Origin: VRUE01 sp963705635
Lineage (GTDB): Bacteria > Actinomycetota > Thermoleophilia > Solirubrobacterales > 70-9
Assembly: GCA_963705635.1 (NCBI GenBank)
Contig: CAVPKH010000004.1
Coordinates: 496,001 to 560,000, forward strand
Length of the DNA stretch: 64,000 nt
Direction of reading: 5' to 3'
The notes under the pieces were generated by a model. The model was given only the letters and a program-made list of their open reading frames with translations. It had not been told where the DNA came from and made no database searches. The position numbers and the translations under genes were made by a program. This document shows, piece by piece, positions 26,013 to 36,158 of the stretch. Each line of letters begins with the position of its first letter. Positions within the stretch are counted from its first letter, which is position 1.

Positions 26013-26948
26013 TCAGGTCGGGCTGGGGGCGGCAAACGAGTAGCCGACGCCGGTCAGCTCTTCGGACACCGACCAGAGGCGCTTGGCGGTGTCCTCGTCG
26101 CGCCCGGCGCGGACCGGGCGCACGACCTTGGGATGACCGCGCTCCTCCTGAAAGCCGTCCGGACCGATGAAAAGGCCGCCGTCGAGATAGGGCCGGGTGG
26201 CGGCGTAGAGGGTCGGCAAGGCGCCCATCTCGGCGCTCTGGGCAAACAGCCTGTTGGTCACGACCATGACCGCCCGATCGAGCGCCGGCGGAGCCGCCGA
26301 CTGCAGGTTCGTCGCCGCGTAGCCGGGGTGGGCGGCAAGGCTGCTCACGGTTGAGCCCGCGGCGCGCAGTCGTCGCTCCAGCTCGAGCGCGAAGAGAACG
26401 TTGGCGAGCTTCGACTGGCTATAGGCCCCCCAGCGCCCGTAGCGCCCCTCACCCTGGAGGTCATCGAAGCGGATCCGTCCGAATTTGTGGGCGGTGCTGC
26501 TGACGGTGACGACGCGGGCGTCCTCGCGGCCCTCGAGCAGGCCGAGCAATAGACCGGTCAGCGCAAAGTGGCCGAGGTGGTTGGTGCCGAACTGCAACTC
26601 GAAGCCGTCGGCGGTTTCGCGCCGTGGCGGCGCCATCACGCCGGCGTTGTTGATCAGCAGGTCGAGGCCGTCACGAGCGGCGCCGAGGCGCTCGGCGAAG
26701 TCGCGGACCGAGGCGAGGCTGGAGAGGTCGAGGGCCTCGACCCAGGCCGATGCACCCGGCGCCTCGTCGTGGATCGATCGCAGGGCAGCCTCGCCCTTCG
26801 CCGTGTCGCGACAGGCGAGCACGACCTCGGCGCCGGCCCGCGCCAGCTCCAGCGCCGTGGCCAATCCGAGCCCGCTGTTGGCCCCGGTCACCACCGCGAC
26901 CCTGCCGCTCTGGTCTGGGATCTGCGCGGCCGTCCACTGCTCGCTCAT
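26013..26948 (-). CDS. SDR-family oxidoreductase (retinol-dehydrogenase-like)
   Basis: 311 aa, larger than classical SDRs and like the retinol dehydrogenase/protochlorophyllide-reductase-related group. Cofactor motif VVTGANSGLGLATA at residue 20, NNAG at about 110, FGTNHLGHFALT, and the catalytic YSQSK near residue 180. Substrate unknown. Its start overlaps by four bases the stop of the SnoaL-like gene upstream, so they are one transcription unit. Confidence 0.9.
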   Translation of the reverse strand: MSEQWTAAQIPDQSGRVAVVTGANSGLGLATALELARAGAEVVLACRDTAKGEAALRSIHDEAPGASAWVEALDLSSLASVRDFAERLGAARDGLDLLINNAGVMAPPRRETADGFELQFGTNHLGHFALTGLLLGLLEGREDARVVTVSSTAHKFGRIRFDDLQGEGRYGRWGAYSQSKLANVLFALELERRLRAAGSTVSSLAAHPGYAATNLQSAAPPALDRAVMVVTNRLFAQSAEMGALPTLYAATRPYLDGGLFIGPDGFQEERGHPKVVRPVRAGRDEDTAKRLWSVSEELTGVGYSFAAPSPT

Positions 26949-27355
26949 CGCGTCCCTCCGCTGCCGCGAAGCTGCGCGAGGATGGCGGCCGCGTCCATCT
27001 CGTCCCAGGCCTGGGCGATCAGGCCGTCGCGGATTCGCAGCACCGCGGTCGAGGTGAACTCGACCCGGTTGCCGCTCGCCGCGACGCCGAGGAACTCGCC
27101 GTCGTGGGTTCCCCGCCAGCGCTGATGGGCGGCGACGAGATCGTCCTCGGCGAGGATCAGCTCGATCTCGTTGCGAAGGTCGGGAAAGGCGGCGAGGAAG
27201 TAGTCGACCGCCTGACGCTGGCCAACCCGGCCGCGCGCCTCGCCGTTGTGGACGAAGTCCTCACTGAGCAGCCGCTCACAGGCGCCCGCGTCGCGCTCGT
27301 TGATCGCCTCGCGATAGAAGCGGCGGACGAGATCCTTGCTGGCATCGGGCGACAT
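26945..27355 (-). CDS. SnoaL-like protein
   Basis: 136 aa: LVRRFYREAINERDAGACERL, FLAAFPDLRNEIELILAEDD, RWRGTHDGEFLGVAASG and the ending RDGLIAQAWDEMD define an NTF2/SnoaL-like ester-cyclase fold. ATG 27355. It is coupled to the SDR that follows. Another SnoaL-like gene with a very similar pattern lies at 28135-28554, so the two may be paralogues. Confidence 0.85.
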   Translation of the reverse strand: MSPDASKDLVRRFYREAINERDAGACERLLSEDFVHNGEARGRVGQRQAVDYFLAAFPDLRNEIELILAEDDLVAAHQRWRGTHDGEFLGVAASGNRVEFTSTAVLRIRDGLIAQAWDEMDAAAILAQLRGSGGTR

Positions 27356-27398
27356 CGCGCTCGACCGTACTTGAACGCGAACGCGCCGAGGCGGTAGC

Positions 27399-27680
27399 GT
27401 GGGCGCATCGGCTGCTTCGTCGTCCTCTTCGCCCTGATCTCGCCGCGACTGGCGCTGTTCGCCCTGTTGCTCTTCAGCGACCTGCTCAGCCGCGCCTTCG
27501 AGAGCTGGTTCGTCCCCTTCCTCGGCTTCTTCCTGCTGCCCTGGACGACCCTCGCCTACGCGGTGATGTGGAGCTCGCTCCGACGGGGTCAAGGGCTTCG
27601 AGTGGTTCATCGTCATCCTCGCCTTCGTCTTCGACCTCGGCTCCTACGCCCAGGGCCGACAGCAGCGGGCAAGGGCGTAG
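27399..27680 (+). CDS. Small hydrophobic membrane protein; frame-broken
   Basis: Read from GTG 27399 with one missing third-position base (27405 area) and one extra base near 27580: GCFVVLFALISPRLALFALL, FVPFLGFFLLPWTTLAYAVM and then VKGFEWFIVILAFVFDLGSY before a TAG at 27680. Three hydrophobic helices in about 90 aa. Resembles widespread small actinobacterial membrane proteins with an FDLGSY-type ending; function unknown. Confidence 0.6.
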
Positions 27681-27735
27681 CGCCCCCCTCGCCCCGAAGG
27701 GTGCCAGGGCTCGGTCCAGCCTGACCAAAGCGGGA

Positions 27736-28015
27736 TCAGTCGCGTCGCCGCTGCTGCCCGGAGTCGACCGGGAAGGCGATCCGCACGTGGGACTTGGAGA
27801 CGACCATGAACGGCAGACGCTCCGACGTCCCCTCCCATCAACGACGAGATTTCCGCGTTGACCAGCGGGATGAAGGTTATGTCGACCCGGTTGAGCGAGT
27901 CCGAGAAGCGGCTCTGGTAGCCCTCCGGCGGCAGCGTCACGTCACCGACGATCCGCTGCCGATCGGTTTCGAACTGCACCCGTTCGACCCGCCGCTCTTT
28001 CTGCCCCACGTCCAT
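27736..28015 (-). CDS. Small conserved hypothetical protein; one frame break
   Basis: From ATG 28015: RVQFETDRQRIVGDVTLPPE, then SRFSDSLNRVDITFIPLVNA and, after one extra base near 27824 at an alanine third position, LPFMVVSKSHVRIAFPVDSG to a TGA at 27736. About 92 aa, beta-rich. I recognise the layout (a DRxRIxGDxTLP stretch, then SDxLN) as a small conserved protein but cannot name a function. Confidence 0.6.
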
Positions 28016-28134
28016 ACTCACAAGCAGCTATCGGCACCTTGTCCGAGCTGCCTGAGTGAGACAACTGTCCGGTTCACATAACCCCCCGGAGCAATCGACA
28101 GCCCCGCTAACGATGGCCAACGCCGAATCACCAT

Positions 28135-28554
28135 TCACCGGAGGACACCAAGAGCCCGCCAGAGCTCTTGCGTATCGCCGACCACCCAAACCTCCTCGAT
28201 CAGACCATCCTTCAAGCCGAAGAAGGCCGCACCCGCGTACTCGACATGGGCATCGGTCGGCTCGATGTCTCCGAGGGCACCGTGGTGAGTGCCACTCCAG
28301 GTCATGCGCGTCACGACCCGATCATCAACAGCGAGGATTTCGTCGACCTGGTTGTGCCAGTCTGGAAATGCGGCCCGAACCTCCTCCACGTAGCGCTTGA
28401 AATCATCGCGACCCTCGTGGGTGGACCCGAGCGATCCCCGGAAGCGCACCCCGCTTGACATGATCTCGTTGGCAACCTGAAGCCGCCAAAGATTCCAGAG
28501 TTCGCCGTAGAAGCGGCGGATCACCGCCTTGTTCTGCTCTTCCGGTGTCAACAC
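28135..28554 (-). CDS. SnoaL-like / ester cyclase protein
   Basis: 139 aa, start GTG 28554: AVIRRFYGELWNLWRLQVAN, RYVEEVRAAFPDWHNQVDEI, RMTWSGTHHGALGDIEP and AAFFGLKDGLIEEVWVVGD are the usual four blocks of the family. It lies 14 nt... downstream space contains no further gene on its strand; upstream are the toxin-antitoxin genes of the same strand. Ligand unknown. Confidence 0.85.
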   Translation of the reverse strand: MLTPEEQNKAVIRRFYGELWNLWRLQVANEIMSSGVRFRGSLGSTHEGRDDFKRYVEEVRAAFPDWHNQVDEILAVDDRVVTRMTWSGTHHGALGDIEPTDAHVEYAGAAFFGLKDGLIEEVWVVGDTQELWRALGVLR

Positions 28555-28568
28555 AGACTGGCCGATGG

Positions 28569-28886
28569 TCAGAGGCTGAGGACCAAGGCAAGGGCACTGT
28601 CTATCGCTCGAAGCTCATCTGCATCGAGACGCCCCGCGGACCGCCCGAGTCGCTCTGGATCTACCACCGTAGTCTGCTCGACGAGGACTCGGGTCTCGGT
28701 TCCGTCGAGTGAGATCGTTGGCCGGAAGGTCGCCGGGCGCGCGCTGGCGGAGGTTGGTGAGACGAGAGTGGTGCTCAGCGCCACGAACTCGTCGGCCTGA
28801 ACGACGACCGCGTAGCGGGCGCCTCGCTGCTCCCTGCCCCGCGCGCCGCGCGGAGAGGGCAGCCGGAAGACCTCGCCGCGAACCAC
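28569..28886 (-). CDS. PemK/MazF-type toxin
   Basis: About 105 aa: VVRGEVFRLPSPRGARGREQ and RGARYAVVVQADEF give the N-terminal MazF motifs with the conserved Arg and Gly; STTLVSPTSAS and VLVEQTTVVDPERLGRSAG follow the fold to the end. The GTG at 28886 comes one base after the antitoxin stop. Probable mRNA endonuclease, neutralised by the upstream product. The module lies just beyond the 3' end of tRNA-Pro. Confidence 0.87.
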   Translation of the reverse strand: MVRGEVFRLPSPRGARGREQRGARYAVVVQADEFVALSTTLVSPTSASARPATFRPTISLDGTETRVLVEQTTVVDPERLGRSAGRLDADELRAIDSALALVLSL

Positions 28887-28887
28887 C

Positions 28888-29133
28888 TCAGTCGAGAGGG
28901 CCCGGTGCCAGTTCGGCCATCTGCTCGCGGACAGCTCGCATCTCGGTTCGATCCATCTCGTCAGCCGCGAGTCGCTCGACCTCTTCAGCAATCGACGACC
29001 GTGCGCGCCGCCTGGCTGCGGACTCGCGTAGTGCAGTACGCACGGCCTCGGAGTCGCTCAGGGCACCACCCCGCACAATCTGGAGAGCGGCGGCAGAGCT
29101 GTCGTCCAGGCGCACGTGGAGAGAGCGGCTCAT
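28888..29133 (-). CDS. Ribbon-helix-helix antitoxin
   Basis: About 81 aa: SRSLHVRLDDSSAAALQIVR is a ribbon-helix-helix start and the C-terminal half is acidic (EVERLAADEMDRTEMRAV). ATG 29133 is used; an upstream start at 29151 would place the palindromic operator inside the coding region. First gene of the operon with the PemK/MazF toxin. Confidence 0.85.
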   Translation of the reverse strand: MSRSLHVRLDDSSAAALQIVRGGALSDSEAVRTALRESAARRRARSSIAEEVERLAADEMDRTEMRAVREQMAELAPGPLD

Positions 29134-29142
29134 TGGATGAGT

Positions 29143-29161
29143 GTAGCACAAAATGTGCTAC
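29143..29161. promoter_or_regulatory. Palindromic operator of the 29 kb toxin-antitoxin operon
   Basis: GTAGCACA-aaa-TGTGCTAC: perfect 8-bp arms with a 3-nt centre, 10 bases upstream of the antitoxin start and 6 bases from the tRNA-Pro end. Sequence is AT-rich against its surroundings. It shares the TGTAG/CTACA outline with the operator at 17230. Confidence 0.65.
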
Positions 29162-29166
29162 GAATA

Positions 29167-29240
29167 TCGGGGCGCCCGGATTCGAACCGGGGACCTCCGC
29201 CACCCAAAGGCGGCGCGCTACCAGGCTGCGCCACGCCCCG
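29167..29240 (-). tRNA. tRNA-Pro (TGG)
   Basis: Minus strand. Acceptor CGGGGCG/CGCCCCG, D stem GCGC/GCGC, anticodon stem CCGCC/GGCGG around TTTGGGT (anticodon TGG), T stem CCCGG/CCGGG with TTCGAAT. All stems are perfect; discriminator A. Confidence 0.96.
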
Positions 29241-29312
29241 AAGCGCCCAGTGTAGAGCCGGCTCGCACCCGAAGGCCGGATCGCCGCGGAGCAACCGCTA
29301 GGTTTCGGCGCG

Positions 29313-30618
29313 ATGGCCGAGGTGCTGCCGCTCAACGCCCTGCACTACGACCTCGACGCGGTCGGGTCGCTGCAGGACGTCGTCGCGCCGCCCTATGACG
29401 TGATCGACCCGGCGATGCGGGCCGAGCTGCTGGCCCGCTCGCCCTACAACGCGGTCGCGATCGACCTGCCCAAGCCCTACGGGGAGACCGGGCCGCAGGC
29501 CGCGGGCAAGGGCGACCCCTACGCCGACGCGGCGCAGACGATCGACGCCTGGCAGAAGGCCGGGCGCCCTGGTCGAGGACGCCGAGCCGGCGATCTGGGC
29601 GATGGACCAGGACTACACCGGCGCCCGACGGCGCCACCCACACCCGCCACGGCATCCTCGCCCGGGTCCGGGTCGAGGACTTCGAGACCGGCACGATCCT
29701 GCCCCACGAGCGCACCCTGCCCGGCCCCAAGCAGGACCGCCTCGAACTGATGCGGGCGACCCGCTGCAACCTCTCGCCGATCTTCTCGCTGAGCACGCGT
29801 GGACCCCTGGCCGCTGGTCGAGCGCGAGATCGAGATCGAGGAGCCCTGGGGCGAGGCGACCGACGCCGACGGCGACCGTGACCCGGGTCTGGCGCGTCGG
29901 CGAACCCGGCGTCGCACGAAGACGGTCACCGAGCTGCTCGCCGACGCCCAGCTGCTGATCGCCGACGGCCACCACCGCTACGAGACCGCGATCGCCTACC
30001 GCGACGAGGTCGGCGGCGAGGGCCCGCACAACTACACGCTGATGGCGCTGACCGGGCTCGACGACCCCGGCCTCACCGTCTTCCCCACCCACCGCCTGCT
30101 CTCCGGCTTCGCCGACGACCCCGAGCGCCAGCGCCGCCTCGGCGAGGGCCTGCGCGAGCTCTTCGAGGTGACCGAGGTCGAGACCGACCGCGATCGACCC
30201 GCTCGGCGAGGAGGGCGTCGGCGTCTTCGGCCTCTACGACTCCCACCACAAGCGCGCCTTCCGCCTGCGGCTCAAGGACACGGCCGAGCTCGACCGGCTG
30301 CTGGACGGCAAGCCCGAGGCCTACCGCCGCCTCGACGCGGCGATCCTCGAGACCCTGGTGCTGAAGGGCATCGCCGGGATGAGCGAGGACGACATCCTCG
30401 CCAAGCGCGGGCTCGGCTACGCGAAGAGCGTCGAGGACTCGCTGCGCCTGCTCGACGAGGGCGCCTACGACGTCGCCTTCATCCTGCGCCCGATCCCGGT
30501 CGAGCAGGTCCGGGCGATCTGCGAAAGCGACGCGAACATGCCGCCGAAGTCGACCTACTTCTACCCCAAGGTGCTGACCGGCCTGGTCTTCAACCCGGTC
30601 GCTGAGCGCGCGGCGTAG
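29313..30618 (+). CDS. DUF1015 family protein; frame-broken
   Basis: Conserved DUF1015 protein of about 430 aa, function unknown; related to serine-pathway proteins in some bacteria. Start ATG 29313 reads PLNALHYDLDAVGSLQDVVA, APPYDVIDP; later blocks are GILARVRVEDFETG, HERTLPGPKQDRLEL, LLIADGHHRYETAIAYRDE, AGMSEDDILAKRGLGYAKS and the ending PPKSTYFYPKVLTGLVFNP. At least five single extra bases (near 29567, 29624, 29801, 29872 and 30190) split the reading frame, each at a codon third position. Read across them the protein is full length. Confidence 0.85.
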
Positions 30619-30627
30619 GATCACGCC

Positions 30628-31196
30628 GTGGTCAAGATCTACACCAAGAAGGGCGACGACGGCACCACCTCGCTCTGGTACGGCGGCCGCGTCCCCAAGC
30701 ACCACGGCCGCACCGAGGCCTACGGCTCGCTCGACGAGGCCTGCTCCGCAGCTCGGCGTCGCCCGCGCCCTCTGCGGCGCCGACGAGGCCGAGCTCGCCG
30801 CCGACATCCTGCGCCTCCAGGACGACCTCTTCGTCGCCGGCGCCGAGCTGGCGACCGCGCCGGAGGCGGCCGAGCGGCTCGAAGACGGCGTCAGCCGCAC
30901 CACCGAGGCGATGGTCGCCGAGCTGGAGGCAGCGGATCGACCGCTACATGAGCGAGGTCGAGCTGCCGCCGCAGTTCGTCATCCCCGGCGGCAACCAGCT
31001 CTCCGCCCAGCTCGACGTCGCCCGCACCGTGATCCGCCGCGCCGAGCGCCGCATCTCCGCCCTCGCCGAGGACGGCGAGCTGGCGAGCGAGACCGTGATC
31101 CACTTCGTCAACCGCGCCTCCGACCTCGCCTACGCGATGGCCCGCTTCGCCGACGTCGACGACCCGGCGCTGTTCGAGGGCCGCGGCAAGAGCTGA
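30628..31196 (+). CDS. PduO-type cob(I)alamin adenosyltransferase; frame-broken
   Basis: Transfers the adenosyl group of ATP to cob(I)alamin. About 188 aa. N-terminal ATP site KIYTKKGDDGTTSLWYGGR; later GVARALCGADEAELA, LQDDLFVAGAELAT, and the C-terminal FVIPGGNQLSAQLDVARTVI and RRAERRISAL, with NRASDLAYAMARFAD. Two extra bases, near 30751 and 30934, at serine and alanine third positions. Start GTG 30628, 9 nt after the DUF1015 stop, in the same operon. Confidence 0.9.
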
Positions 31197-31202
31197 GCGA
31201 CG

Positions 31203-31606
31203 GTGAAGGTCGTCGCCCGCCGGCATCGAGCGGCTTCGCCCACGAGGTCGAGATCGAGGGCGGCCACACGGTCCGTCGTCGACGAGCCGGCCGACGGCGG
31301 CGGCACCGACACCGGCCCCTCCCCCACCCGGCTGCGTCGCCGCCGGCCTCGCCGGCTGCACCGCGATCACGATCGAGATGTACGCCGAGCGCAAGGGCTG
31401 GGACGTCGGCGCGGTCGAGGTCGACGTCGACGTCGAGCTACGAGGGCCACGTGCCGCTCTCCTTCGCCGTCACCCTGCGGCTGCCGGCCGAGCTGAGCGA
31501 GGAGCAGCGCCAGCGCCTGCTGGTGATCGCCGGCAAGTGCCCGGTGCACAAGCGTCCTGGCCGGCGAGACCCGGTCACCGTCGCCGACCGGGTCGAGGCG
31601 CTCTGA
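31203..31606 (+). CDS. OsmC family protein; frame-broken
   Basis: About 132 aa OsmC/Ohr-like peroxide-handling protein. GTG 31203: VKVVARR, FAHEVEIEGGHTV, PTRL then VAAGLAGCTAITIEMYAERK with the first conserved Cys in AGCTAI, and VIAGKCPVHK with the second. Seven or so single-base breaks, all extra bases except one missing near 31582, at third positions. Overlaps the next gene by one base (TGATG). Confidence 0.85.
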
Positions 31607-32420
31607 TGGACCTCGGGCTGACGGGACGCGCCTGCGTCGTCACCGGCGCCAGCCGCGGGATCGGCGCGCGAGACCGCGCGCCTGCTCTGCGCCGAGGGCG
31701 CCAGCGTGCTGCTGGTCGCCCGCGACGAGGAGCGGCTCGCGAGGCCGCGGCACGAGGCGGCCGCCGCCGGCGCCGAGGCCGGCGGACGCGCCGACGACCT
31801 GGCCCTCGACGTCACCGCCGCGGACGCCGGCGAGCGCATGCTCGCCGCCGCGAGCGAGCACTTCGGCGCCCTCGACGTGCTCGTCAACAACGCCGGCAGC
31901 GCCCAGTGGCGCGACCTCGACGACGTCCCCGACGAGGACTGGCGCGCCCAGTACGAGCTCAACGTGATGGCGCCGCTGCGGGCGATGCGGGCCGCCGCCC
32001 CGGCGATGGCCGAGCGCGGCTGGGGCCGCGTCGTCAACGTCTGCTCGACCGCCGGCAAGCGCCCCTCGGCGGCGATGCCCGAGTACTCGGTGGCGAAGGC
32101 GGCCGAGCTCTCGCTCTCGCGCCTCTTCGCCGACCGCTACGCGAAGAGCGGCGTCCTCGTCAACGCGATCTGCCCCGGCCCGGTCGAATCGGAGATGTGG
32201 ATGGAGCCGGGCGGCCTGCTCGACCAGTCGCAGGCGATGTCGGGCGCCGCGAGCCGCGAGGAGGCGCTGGCCGACGGCCGGCGCCAAGCGCCCGATCGGC
32301 CGCCTCGCCGAGCCCGACGAGATCGCCGCCGCGATCGTCTTCCTCTGCTCCGAGCGCGCCTCCTACGTCAGCGGCGCCGCCTGGTCGGTCGACGGCGGCA
32401 CCGTGCAGGTGATCATCTGA
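31606..32420 (+). CDS. SDR-family oxidoreductase; frame-broken
   Basis: About 270 aa. ATG 31606: LTGRACVVTGASRGIG is the cofactor motif; VLVNNAGSAQWRDLDDVPD, VVNVCSTAG (Ser), and YSVAKAAELSLSRLFADRY (Tyr/Lys) complete the active site; ASYVSGAAWSVDGGTVQVI is the usual ending. Breaks near 31672 and 32283 (extra bases). FabG-like; substrate unknown. Last of four coupled genes DUF1015-PduO-OsmC-SDR. Confidence 0.9.
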
Positions 32421-32523
32421 GACGGCTGCAAATCGGCGCCTGGCTGCGTCCTCAGTCGCTCGCGTGCAGAGCACGCCACGCTCCCTGCGTCCTTGCCAGA
32501 CTTGATTTTCGCCGTCTTCCGGG

Positions 32524-33027
32524 ATGAGCTCGGCGATCGACGCCGCGGTGCTGCTGCCGCTCTACGGCTGGCCGGACGAGACCCGGGCCTGGTCTTCACC
32601 GAGCGCCGCGCCGACCTGCGCCGCCACGCCGGCGAGATCTCGTTTCCCGGCGGCCGCCGGGACCCGGGCGACGCCGACCTCAGCGCGACCGCGCTGCGCG
32701 AGGCGCAGGAGGAGATCGGCCTCGACCCGGCCGCGGTCGAGCTGGGCGAGGAGCTGCCGCCGACCAACACCTTCGTCACCGGCTACCGCATCCACCCCTT
32801 CGTCGGCCGCATCCCCCACCCGAGCGAGCTCGACCTCGAGCCCAACCCGGCCGAGGTCGAGACCGTGCTCACCTTCTCGCTCGAGGTGCTGCGCGAGGGC
32901 TACGAGATGCGCCGCCTGGTCCGCCGCGGCGTCCCGATCCACACCCCGACCTACGAGGTCGAAGGGCACCTGATCTGGGGCGCCACCGCCCGGATCCTCG
33001 GCGACCTGCTGGACCGCGTTCGGCTAG
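32524..33027 (+). CDS. NUDIX hydrolase (CoA pyrophosphatase-like); frame-broken
   Basis: About 168 aa. The NUDIX box is GGRRDPGDADLSATALREAQ followed by EEIGL, preceded by RRADLRRHAGEISFPGG, the arrangement of NudL-type CoA pyrophosphatases; VGRIPHPSELDLEPNPAEVE follows. One third-position base is missing near 32588 and one extra base near 33017; with the latter fixed the gene ends DLLDRFG at a TAG (33025-33027). That stop shares a CTAG with the stop of the convergent rhodanese gene. Confidence 0.87.
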
Positions 33028-33866
33028 ACGTCCTTCTCGATCGGCACTCCGACCAGGTTGCCCCACTCGGTCCAGGAGCCGTCGTAGTTCTTGACGTCGT
33101 CCTGGCCGAGCAGCTCGTGCAGGACGAACCAGGTGTGGGCCGAGCGCTCGCCGATCCGGCAGTAGGCGATGATCGGATCGCCGTTGGCGATCACGCCCTT
33201 GGAGGTGTAGAGCTCGCGCAGCTCGTCGCGCCGACTTGAAGGTGCCGTCCTCGTTGACCGCCTGCGCCCAGGGCACCGAGGCGGCGCCGGGGATGTGGCC
33301 GGCGCGCTGCGCGCCCTCCTGCTCGTAGCCGGGCATCGCGATCAGCTCGCCCGAGTACTCCTGCGGGCTGCGCACGTCGACCAGGTTGGTGGAGGAGTCG
33401 AGCGCCGCGGTCACCTCGTCGCGGAAGGCGCGGATCGCCTTGTCGCCGGCCTCGGCGCTGAAGGTCGCGGCCGGGTAGCCGGGGACCTCGGTGCTGGTCT
33501 CGCGGCCCTCGGCGATCCACTTCTCGCGCGGCCCGTTGACCAGCTTCACCTTGTCGTGGCCGTAGTAGCGGAAGTACCAGTAGGTGTAGGCGGCGAACCA
33601 GTTGTTGCGATCGCCGTAGAGGACGACGGTGTGCTCGTTGGAGATGCCGCGGCTGCCCATCAGGGCGCCGAAGTCCTCCGGCCCGAGGAAGTCGCGCTTG
33701 ACCTGGTCCTGCAGGTCGGCGCGCCAGTCGAAGCCGATCGCCCGGGGATGTGCCCCTCGGCGTAGAGGGCGGGGTTCTCGTCGACCTCGACGATGCGGAT
33801 CGAGTCGTCATCGAGGTGCTCGGCGACCCAATCGGTCTCGACCAGGACGTCCTTCGCGTAGCTCAT
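33024..33866 (-). CDS. sseA: Thiosulfate/3-mercaptopyruvate sulfurtransferase (two rhodanese domains); frame-broken
   Basis: About 280 aa. Inactive N-terminal rhodanese domain (IRIVEVDENPALYAEGHIPG; HTVVLYGDRNNWFAAY) and catalytic C-terminal domain (VDVRSPQEYSGE, GHIPGAASVPW). The active-site cysteine is in IIAYCRIGERSAHTWF near residue 235, the CRxGxRxxxT loop of thiosulfate sulfurtransferases. Breaks: a missing base near 33747 and an extra base near 33228, both at third positions. ATG 33866 with GGAGGTGG upstream. Confidence 0.92.
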
Positions 33867-33991
33867 TCGGCCACCTCCGATCTCGAAATCTCATGAATTC
33901 CTATCCGAGTTTAGACATATCGATTCGCCGGCCTGCCGGGCCGCCGAAATCACCGCCGCAGGGCGCTTTCCGACTGGATGAACCGCCGCGC

Positions 33992-34481
33992 TCAGCTGGT
34001 CAGGCGCAGGGTTGCGGCCAGCATCGCCTCCGCCCACCCCGTGACATCGCCGGGGTCCGCGGTGACCATCTCGACCGGGATCCGCCAGGTCTCCGCCGCG
34101 GCCCCGCACCGCCGCCGCGCCCTGCTCCAGATCGTCGGCGTCGACCGTGCCCGCGGCCTCGTAGACGAAGCCGCGCACCGGGGTGTCGACCAGCTGTTCG
34201 AGCAAGCGCTCGAGCCGCGGGCCGTGGATCGCCTCGACCTCCTCCGGGCTCGCCGCCGCGCCGAGCCGAGCAGCCAGTGACGACGGTGACGTCGCCGACC
34301 AGCTCGAGCAGCGTCGCCGGGCGGTCGGGGTCGGCGAGCGCGGCCTCGATCCCGGCCGCCTCGATCGTCGCCAGGCCCTCGCTCGCGGCGCTCGTCCCGC
34401 GCACCGCCCAGCCCTGCTCGAGCAGCCGCTCCCCAGCGACCGGCCGCGGCAGCCGCAGCCGACGATCAGCGCTCGCGCCAC
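33992..34481 (-). CDS. NAD(P)-binding Rossmann protein; frame-broken
   Basis: About 163 aa reconstructed over several breaks: ARALIVGCGCRGR, LLEQGWAVRGTSRASEG, ATIEAAGIEAALADPDRPAT, LELVGDVTVVTWLLG, then LERLLEQLVDTPVRGFVYEA and GWAEAMLAATLRL. This is the short atypical-SDR/epimerase-like fold with an unusual GCGCRGR in place of GxxGxxG. No active-site Tyr/Lys pair was found, so it may be non-catalytic. Start GTG 34481. Confidence 0.6.
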
Positions 34482-34490
34482 CCGCGCCGC

Positions 34491-34786
34491 TCAGGTCGCC
34501 TCGAAGCGGCTGCCGCCGGCGCAGGCGCTCGAGCTCCTCGGCCGCCACTTCGTCGCGCAGCTCCTGCTCGTTGCGCTCGGCGACCCCGCGCCGGCGCCGC
34601 ATCTCGTTCTGCGCCTCGAGCATCTGCTGCACGTCGTCGATCTCGTTCTGCGACCTCGAGCTCGGGCGAGCGGGTCGGCTTCCAGTCGAGCAGTTCGGCG
34701 TTGTTGCCGGTGTAGAAGTGCTCGAGCACGAAGAGCACGCCGACGATGAGCAGCACCATGCCGACGGTTCCGAGGACGAAGACCAC
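34491..34786 (-). CDS. Small membrane-anchored coiled-coil protein; frame-broken
   Basis: ATG 34786: one membrane segment (FVLGTVGMVLLIVGVLFVLE) then HFYTGNNAELLDWKPTRSPE and a charged helix (EIDDVQQMLEAQNEMRRRRG, ELRDEVAAEELERLRRR) ending SRFEAT. About 97 aa, clearly a membrane anchor plus cytoplasmic coiled coil. Two extra bases at third positions (near 34660 and 34520). Precedes the Rossmann gene on the same strand. Function unknown. Confidence 0.65.
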
Positions 34787-34832
34787 GAGCCAAGGATACG
34801 CGCGCGAGCACGGTTTCCCCTTTAATCCTCGT

Positions 34833-36035
<1,203 letters not shown>

Positions 36036-36158
36036 GACGAGACCTGTCCGGAAGGCCGTCGAAAGCGCCTGCCATCCCGGATGCATCGCAGCCTCATCCT
36101 CACTCGATCAATCGGCTGGATCGCCAAAGCCGAGCCTCTTAGGTAGCCTCGCCCGCCG

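Noticed and set aside
29313..32420. Programmed frameshifting or RNA editing as the cause of the many breaks
   Set aside because: No slippery sequence or common motif precedes the breaks, and they hit unrelated genes several times each; third-position polymorphism merged in assembly explains them more simply.
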